Source: Micromonospora sp. M71_S20
Lineage (GTDB): Bacteria; Actinomycetota; Actinomycetes; Mycobacteriales; Micromonosporaceae
Assembly (NCBI RefSeq): GCF_003664255.1
Contig: NZ_RCCV01000002.1
Span: forward strand, 250,501 to 314,500
Length of the DNA stretch: 64,000 nt
Direction: 5' to 3'
In this document: positions 60,356-64,000 of the stretch, piece by piece
How positions within the stretch are numbered: the first letter of the stretch is position 1
Layout of the letters: every line of letters starts with the position of its first letter
Program-made: the position numbers and the translations under genes
Notes under the pieces: model-generated
What the model was told of the DNA's origin: nothing
The model's database searches: none
The model's input: only the letters and a program-made list of their open reading frames with translations

Positions 60356-60958
60356 ATGGGTGACGCGGAGCGGCCGGTCGACTGGGCCGAGGGTGAGTGG
60401 TGCAACGAGCCGGTGCGGGCCGAGACCGGGCCGGCGGGCGAGCTGCTGGTGCAGCCGGCCGAGGGCAGCGACCTGTGGCGGCACACGTCCTACGGCTTCG
60501 TCCACGACGACGCCCCGGCGCTGCTCGCGCCGCTGCCCGTCGGCGAGGCGGTGGAGGTGGCCTTCGTCCTCGACTACGGCGAGCAGTTCGACCAGGCCGG
60601 CGTGCTGGTGCGGGTGGACGAGCGGAACTGGGTCAAGGCCGGGGTGGAGGTCAGCGACGGCCAGCCGCAGGTCGGTGCTGTGGTGACCCGGGAGGTCTCC
60701 GACTGGTCGGTAGCCCCCGTGCCGATGTGGGCCGGGCGGGAGGTGACCGTCCGGGTCAGCCGCGACCGGGACGCGCTCACCGTACGGGCCCGGTCCGACG
60801 ACGAGCCGTGGCGGCTGGTCCGGCTCGCCCCGCTGGCCCAGGAGGCGGTGGCGGCGGCCGGGCCGTACTGCTGCTCCCCCACCCGGGCGGGCCTGCGGGT
60901 CCGGTTCACCGGCTGGCGGCGGGGGCCCGCCGACGCGGCGCTGCACCCGGAGGGCTGA
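60356..60958 (+). CDS. DUF1349 protein
   Basis: A 200-residue single-domain protein with the concanavalin-like DUF1349 fold. Recognisable parts are SDLWRHTSYGFVHDDAPALL, LDYGEQFDQAGVLVRVDERN and WVKAGVEVSDGQPQVGAVVT. Members are thought to bind carbohydrates, but no active-site residues are known. No signal peptide, so cytoplasmic. It is a single-gene unit ahead of dedA. Confidence 0.88.
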   Translation: MGDAERPVDWAEGEWCNEPVRAETGPAGELLVQPAEGSDLWRHTSYGFVHDDAPALLAPLPVGEAVEVAFVLDYGEQFDQAGVLVRVDERNWVKAGVEVSDGQPQVGAVVTREVSDWSVAPVPMWAGREVTVRVSRDRDALTVRARSDDEPWRLVRLAPLAQEAVAAAGPYCCSPTRAGLRVRFTGWRRGPADAALHPEG

Positions 60959-61043
60959 ACCGGGTGGCCCGACTCACGGGCAGGTGTGGCGGCCGGGGCA
61001 AGGGGTAGAGAAATCTGATCCGGACCCGGCCGAAAGGATCGCG

Positions 61044-61700
61044 ATGGCACTCGCCGAGAACGTCGACCCGACCGAACTCGGCGGCCTGACCGGATGGGTG
61101 GCGGGGGTGATCGACGCCGCCGGCGCCGTCGGGGTGGCCCTGCTGGTCGCCCTGGAGAGCATCATCCCGCCCATCCCGAGCGAGATCGTCCTGGCGATGG
61201 CCGGCTACCTGGCCAGCGAGGGACGGTTCAACGTCGTGCTGGTGGGGCTCGCCGCCACCGCCGGTTCCCTGGGCGGGGCGCTCGTCCTCTACTGGCTGGG
61301 CGCGGCTGCCGGCGAGGACCGGCTCAAGCGCTGGCTCGACCGGCTGCCCCTGGTCGACCTCGACGACCTGGAGAAGGCCGACCGCTGGTTCGAGCGGCAC
61401 GGCCGGTGGGCGGTGCTCTTCGGCCGGATGATGCCGGTGGTACGCAGCCTGATCTCCATTCCCGCCGGGGCCAACCGGATGCCGCTGCCGGAGTTCATCG
61501 CGTTCACCACGCTGGGCAGCGGCATCTGGAACGCGCTCTTCGTCGGCCTGGGATACGCGCTCGGCTCCCGCTGGCAGCAGATCGAGCAGTACAGCAAGTG
61601 GTTCGACTACGGCATCATCGCCGTCTTCGTCGTGATGATCGCCTGGTGGGTGATCAAGAAGACCCGTCGCCGCCGCGCCCACGCCGACGCCACCCCCTGA
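61044..61700 (+). CDS. DedA-family membrane protein
   Basis: A 218-residue protein of the DedA/VTT family; recent work ties such proteins to recycling undecaprenyl phosphate or phospholipid across the membrane. Key segments are ALESIIPPIPSEIVLAMAGY, the conserved E-x-x-x-P-x-P-x-E loop, and FGRMMPVVRSLISIPAGANR with the conserved R-x-x-P-x-x-R. Four or five hydrophobic helices are visible; the tail is basic (KKTRRRRAHA). CGAAAGGATCGCG precedes the ATG. Confidence 0.92.
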   Translation: MALAENVDPTELGGLTGWVAGVIDAAGAVGVALLVALESIIPPIPSEIVLAMAGYLASEGRFNVVLVGLAATAGSLGGALVLYWLGAAAGEDRLKRWLDRLPLVDLDDLEKADRWFERHGRWAVLFGRMMPVVRSLISIPAGANRMPLPEFIAFTTLGSGIWNALFVGLGYALGSRWQQIEQYSKWFDYGIIAVFVVMIAWWVIKKTRRRRAHADATP

Positions 61701-61724
61701 CTCCCCCTCCCCACCACCCATCCC

Positions 61725-61799
61725 GTCGATCATGCAGTTGTGGTGCCGGTTTCGACCGCGTACGCGGCTTCTGCGGACCACCACAACTGCATGATCGAC
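61725..61799. repeat. Palindromic intergenic element, copy B
   Basis: A perfect 21-bp inverted repeat: 61725-61745 (begins GTCGATCATGCAGTTGTGG) against 61779-61799. An inner palindrome CCGCGTACGCGG lies at 61757-61768. It lies between the convergent dedA and chitinase genes. It shares the outer core with copy A at 46294-46362; one stem position is C-G there and T-A here. Confidence 0.9.
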
Positions 61800-61813
61800 C
61801 CTGGTCTCGTGGG

Positions 61814-63217
61814 TCAGGGGAGGGTGTCGAGGTGGGGGGCAACCGTGCGGGCGAAGGTGTTGCCGTTGCTCACGTCCCAGTTGACCGACCAGGTCATCGC
61901 GCCGCGGATGCCCGGGTAGGTGCGCGGCGGGCGGAAGCTGCCGCAGTTGGTGCCGCGGGCCAGGCAGTCCAGCGCCGCGTTCACCACGCTGGGCGCGACG
62001 ATGCCGCCGCCGGCCGCGCCGGGACCGGCCGGCAGGCCGAGACCGACCTGGTCCGGGCGGAGCCCGGCCTCCAGTTGGATGCAGGCCAGCGCGACGATGA
62101 AGTTCACCGTCCCCTGGGCGTACGCGGCGTTGCGGTCGCAGCCGAGCATCGCCCCGGAGTTGTAGAACTGGGTGTTCACGACGGTGAGGATGTCCTTGAT
62201 GTCGAGCGCCAGCTTGAAGTAGCTGCTCTGCGGGGACTGCATGTCGATCGTCTGCGGGGCCATCGCGATGATCAGCCCGGAGCCCACCTTGGCCCGCAGC
62301 GAGCGCAGCGCCTGGGCCATGTAGGTCGGGTTGAGTCCGTTCTCCAGGTCGATGTCGACGCCGTCGAAGCCGTACCGCTGGATCAGCGCGTGGACGCTGT
62401 CGCTGAACGCGGCGGCGGAGGCGGCGTCGTTGACCGCGACCCGGCCCGTCTCGCCGCCGACCGAGATGATCACCTTCTTGCCCCGGGACTGGAGGGTGCG
62501 CACGTCGGCGGAGAAGTCCGCGTCGGTGTAGCCGCCGAGCGCGGTCGACAGGCCGGGGTCGATGGCGAAGGTGACCTGGCCGGGGGTGGCGGTGGCCTCG
62601 GCGAAGGCGACCGCGACGACGTCGTACTCGGCCGGGACGTCGCGCAGCCGCAGCTCGACCGCCGGGTTGTCGAAGTTGTGCCAGTACCCGGTGAGGATGT
62701 GCTTCGGCAGGCCGGTGTTCGGCGGCGGGCTCGTCGGCGGCGGCGTGGTCGGGGGCGGCGTGGTGGGGGGTGCGGTCGTCGGGGGTGCGGTGGTGGGCGG
62801 CGCGGTGGTGGGGTTGGCGCCGCCGCCGCACGCCGTGCCGTTGAGCTGGCAGTTGGTGGGCGCGCCCGGCCCGGAGCCGAGGAAGCCGAACGAGACCGAG
62901 GCGCCCGGGGCGAGGCGGCCGTTCCAGGACCGGTTGGTGAAGGTGTGCCGCTGGCCCGACGAGGTCAGCAGCGCGTCCCAGTAGCTGCCGAGGGTGGTGC
63001 CGGCCGGCAGGTCGAAGGCGACGGTCCAGCCGTCGACGGTGGATCCGCCACCGTTCGTGATCGTGTACTTCCCCTCCCAGCCCGAGCCCCAGTCGGACGT
63101 CTTGACGAAGCTGGCGGTCACCCCGGCGGCGAACGCGGGCATCGCCACCCACACCGCGCCGAGTGCCGCCACGACAGCTGTGACCAGCGAGAACACCAGA
63201 GATCTGGATCGTTTCAC
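61814..63217 (-). CDS. Secreted GH18 chitinase with CBM2
   Basis: A 467-residue extracellular chitinase. The signal peptide (KRSRSLVFSLVTAVVAALGA, ending MPAFA-A) is followed by a CBM2 cellulose/chitin-binding domain (residues 33-135: WGSGWEGKYTITNGG, WDALLTSSGQRHTF, WNGRLAPGASVSFGF). A Thr/Pro linker of TTAPP and TTPPP units comes next, then GH18. The catalytic D-x-x-D-x-D-x-E signature is FDGVDIDLENG. The GTG at 63217 follows GTGTGGAGGGTGTC. Upstream, GTTAACAGTTAAC-like A/T-rich sequence near 63265-63285 may be a sugar-responsive promoter. It hydrolyses chitin in soil or fungal walls. Confidence 0.93.
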   Translation of the reverse strand: MKRSRSLVFSLVTAVVAALGAVWVAMPAFAAGVTASFVKTSDWGSGWEGKYTITNGGGSTVDGWTVAFDLPAGTTLGSYWDALLTSSGQRHTFTNRSWNGRLAPGASVSFGFLGSGPGAPTNCQLNGTACGGGANPTTAPPTTAPPTTAPPTTPPPTTPPPTSPPPNTGLPKHILTGYWHNFDNPAVELRLRDVPAEYDVVAVAFAEATATPGQVTFAIDPGLSTALGGYTDADFSADVRTLQSRGKKVIISVGGETGRVAVNDAASAAAFSDSVHALIQRYGFDGVDIDLENGLNPTYMAQALRSLRAKVGSGLIIAMAPQTIDMQSPQSSYFKLALDIKDILTVVNTQFYNSGAMLGCDRNAAYAQGTVNFIVALACIQLEAGLRPDQVGLGLPAGPGAAGGGIVAPSVVNAALDCLARGTNCGSFRPPRTYPGIRGAMTWSVNWDVSNGNTFARTVAPHLDTLP

Positions 63218-63368
63218 GACACCCTCCACACCCGGACGCCATCCATCGGCATCGACATTGACGCCCATTATTAGGAGTGTTAACTGTTTCTGTCCAGGGC
63301 GGGCCGGCGGGAGCCCCCGGCGAGGCCGGGGGCTCCACGGGACCCGGAGCCCGAAGAGGGCTCAGGGC

Positions 63369-64000
63369 TCAGCGGCGGAAGGTGAACCAGTTGACGTTGA
63401 CGAAGTCCGCGGGCTGCCCGCTGCTGAAGGTCAGGTAGACCGTCCGGCGGCCGGTCGGGCCGGCGACGTTGCCGGGAACCGAGCGCCAGCTCTGCCAGCC
63501 GCCGGTGTTCCCGATCGCGAAGCTGCCGATCGGCGGGCCGGTCGGGCTGTCCAGCCGCACCTCCACCAGCCCGCTGGCCCCGCCCGCCGCGCCGGAGGCG
63601 ACGCGGGCGACGAAGTCGCGTGGCGGGGTGGCCCCGAACTCGACGTTGTCGAACCGCACCCAGTCGCCGTCGCGCAGCGCGCCGATGTTCTGCCCGCCCT
63701 CGGCGCACGCCTCGACGAGCACCCCGTTCTGCGCGTTGAACGACTCCGCCTGGATCGTCGCGTACGCGTCCCGCACCCCGCCGGGCGGCGGGGTCGTCGG
63801 CGGCGGGGTCGTGGGCGGAGGCGTGCTGCCGCCGCCCCGGCTGTAGACCGCCACGTAGTCGACCAGCATCGGCCGGCCGGGGACGGTGGCGGCGGTCGGC
63901 GTGGCGCCACCGGCCACCCCGTTCGGGAAGGCCCCGCCCATCGCCACGTTGAGCAGCAGGAAGTAGCCGGCGTGGCTGGTCATCTGGGACCAGTACGGCT
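63369..64000 (-). CDS. GH16-type glucanase with CBM6, C-terminal part
   Basis: Only the last 210 or so codons are present; the 5' end lies beyond the right edge. The first visible part (PYWSQMTSHAGYFLLLNVAM, then GGAFPNGVAG) matches the C-terminal strand of GH16 beta-1,3-glucanases. A Thr/Pro linker (STPPPTTPPP) leads to a CBM6 domain of about 125 residues (YATIQAESFNAQNGV, GDWVRFDNVEF, GNTGGWQSWRSV and VNWFTFRR at the end). It is the neighbour of the chitinase and probably acts with it on fungal walls. Confidence 0.88.
   Translation of the reverse strand, partial: PYWSQMTSHAGYFLLLNVAMGGAFPNGVAGGATPTAATVPGRPMLVDYVAVYSRGGGSTPPPTTPPPTTPPPGGVRDAYATIQAESFNAQNGVLVEACAEGGQNIGALRDGDWVRFDNVEFGATPPRDFVARVASGAAGGASGLVEVRLDSPTGPPIGSFAIGNTGGWQSWRSVPGNVAGPTGRRTVYLTFSSGQPADFVNVNWFTFRR

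Overview
The window is high-G+C actinomycete chromosome, most likely Micromonospora or a close member of the Micromonosporaceae. This is inferred from the codon usage, the conserved gene order argS-lysA-hom-thrC-thrB-rho-rpmE-prfA-prmC-tsaC-atp, the zinc-type L31 and the modular secreted glycan hydrolases. The species cannot be fixed from sequence alone.

Region 1 (1-20.7 kb, mostly minus strand) is core metabolism and translation. It holds the F1Fo ATP synthase operon (atpZ-like, atpB, E, F, H, A and the start of atpG), glyA with an AtpI-like gene, a class A penicillin-binding protein, a low-molecular-weight phosphatase, tsaC, prmC, prfA and rpmE. Inserted among these are a plus-strand GGDEF diguanylate cyclase, an SDR/DUF2867 protein and a kinase-phosphatase of the Pnkp type. 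A very large secreted protein joins a phosphodiester glycosidase domain to a metallophosphoesterase domain.

Region 2 (20.7-36.2 kb) starts with a gene-free stretch carrying a long imperfect hairpin. It then holds rho, with a charged tandem-repeat insert, and the aspartate-family genes thrB, thrC, hom and lysA, followed by argS. A block of transport and membrane genes (RND pump, MFS exporter, small membrane protein) separates thrC from thrB.

Region 3 (36.2-46.3 kb) is mixed. It has a DUF3105/DUF305 pair, a protein derived from an IS630-type transposase that has lost catalytic residues, tRNA-Arg(CCG) with a terminator, and a low-G+C lipoprotein that looks acquired. A LigD-type polymerase, an ICL/PEPM enzyme, an HxlR regulator and a TetR-MMPL efflux pair with two perfect operators follow.

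Region 4 (46.4-53.0 kb) looks accessory. It contains an erythromycin-esterase-like enzyme, a DUF2795 protein and an Erm-type 23S rRNA methyltransferase. The erm leader contains a probable leaderless 37-residue peptide ORF with an Arg-Leu-Arg run, and downstream segments able to pair with the erm start codon. I read this as an undescribed or little-described drug-sensing attenuator, and it is the most interesting signal here. An oxidoreductase and two glycosyltransferases follow, one fused to a methyltransferase-like domain.

Region 5 (53.3-64 kb) has small membrane proteins, a FabG-like reductase, a MuiA-like protein, a TreS-like GH13 enzyme, a secreted M23 peptidase, DUF1349 and DedA proteins, a GH18 chitinase and the end of a GH16-CBM6 enzyme. 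Two copies of one palindrome family, with compensatory base changes, sit at convergent gene ends 15.4 kb apart.
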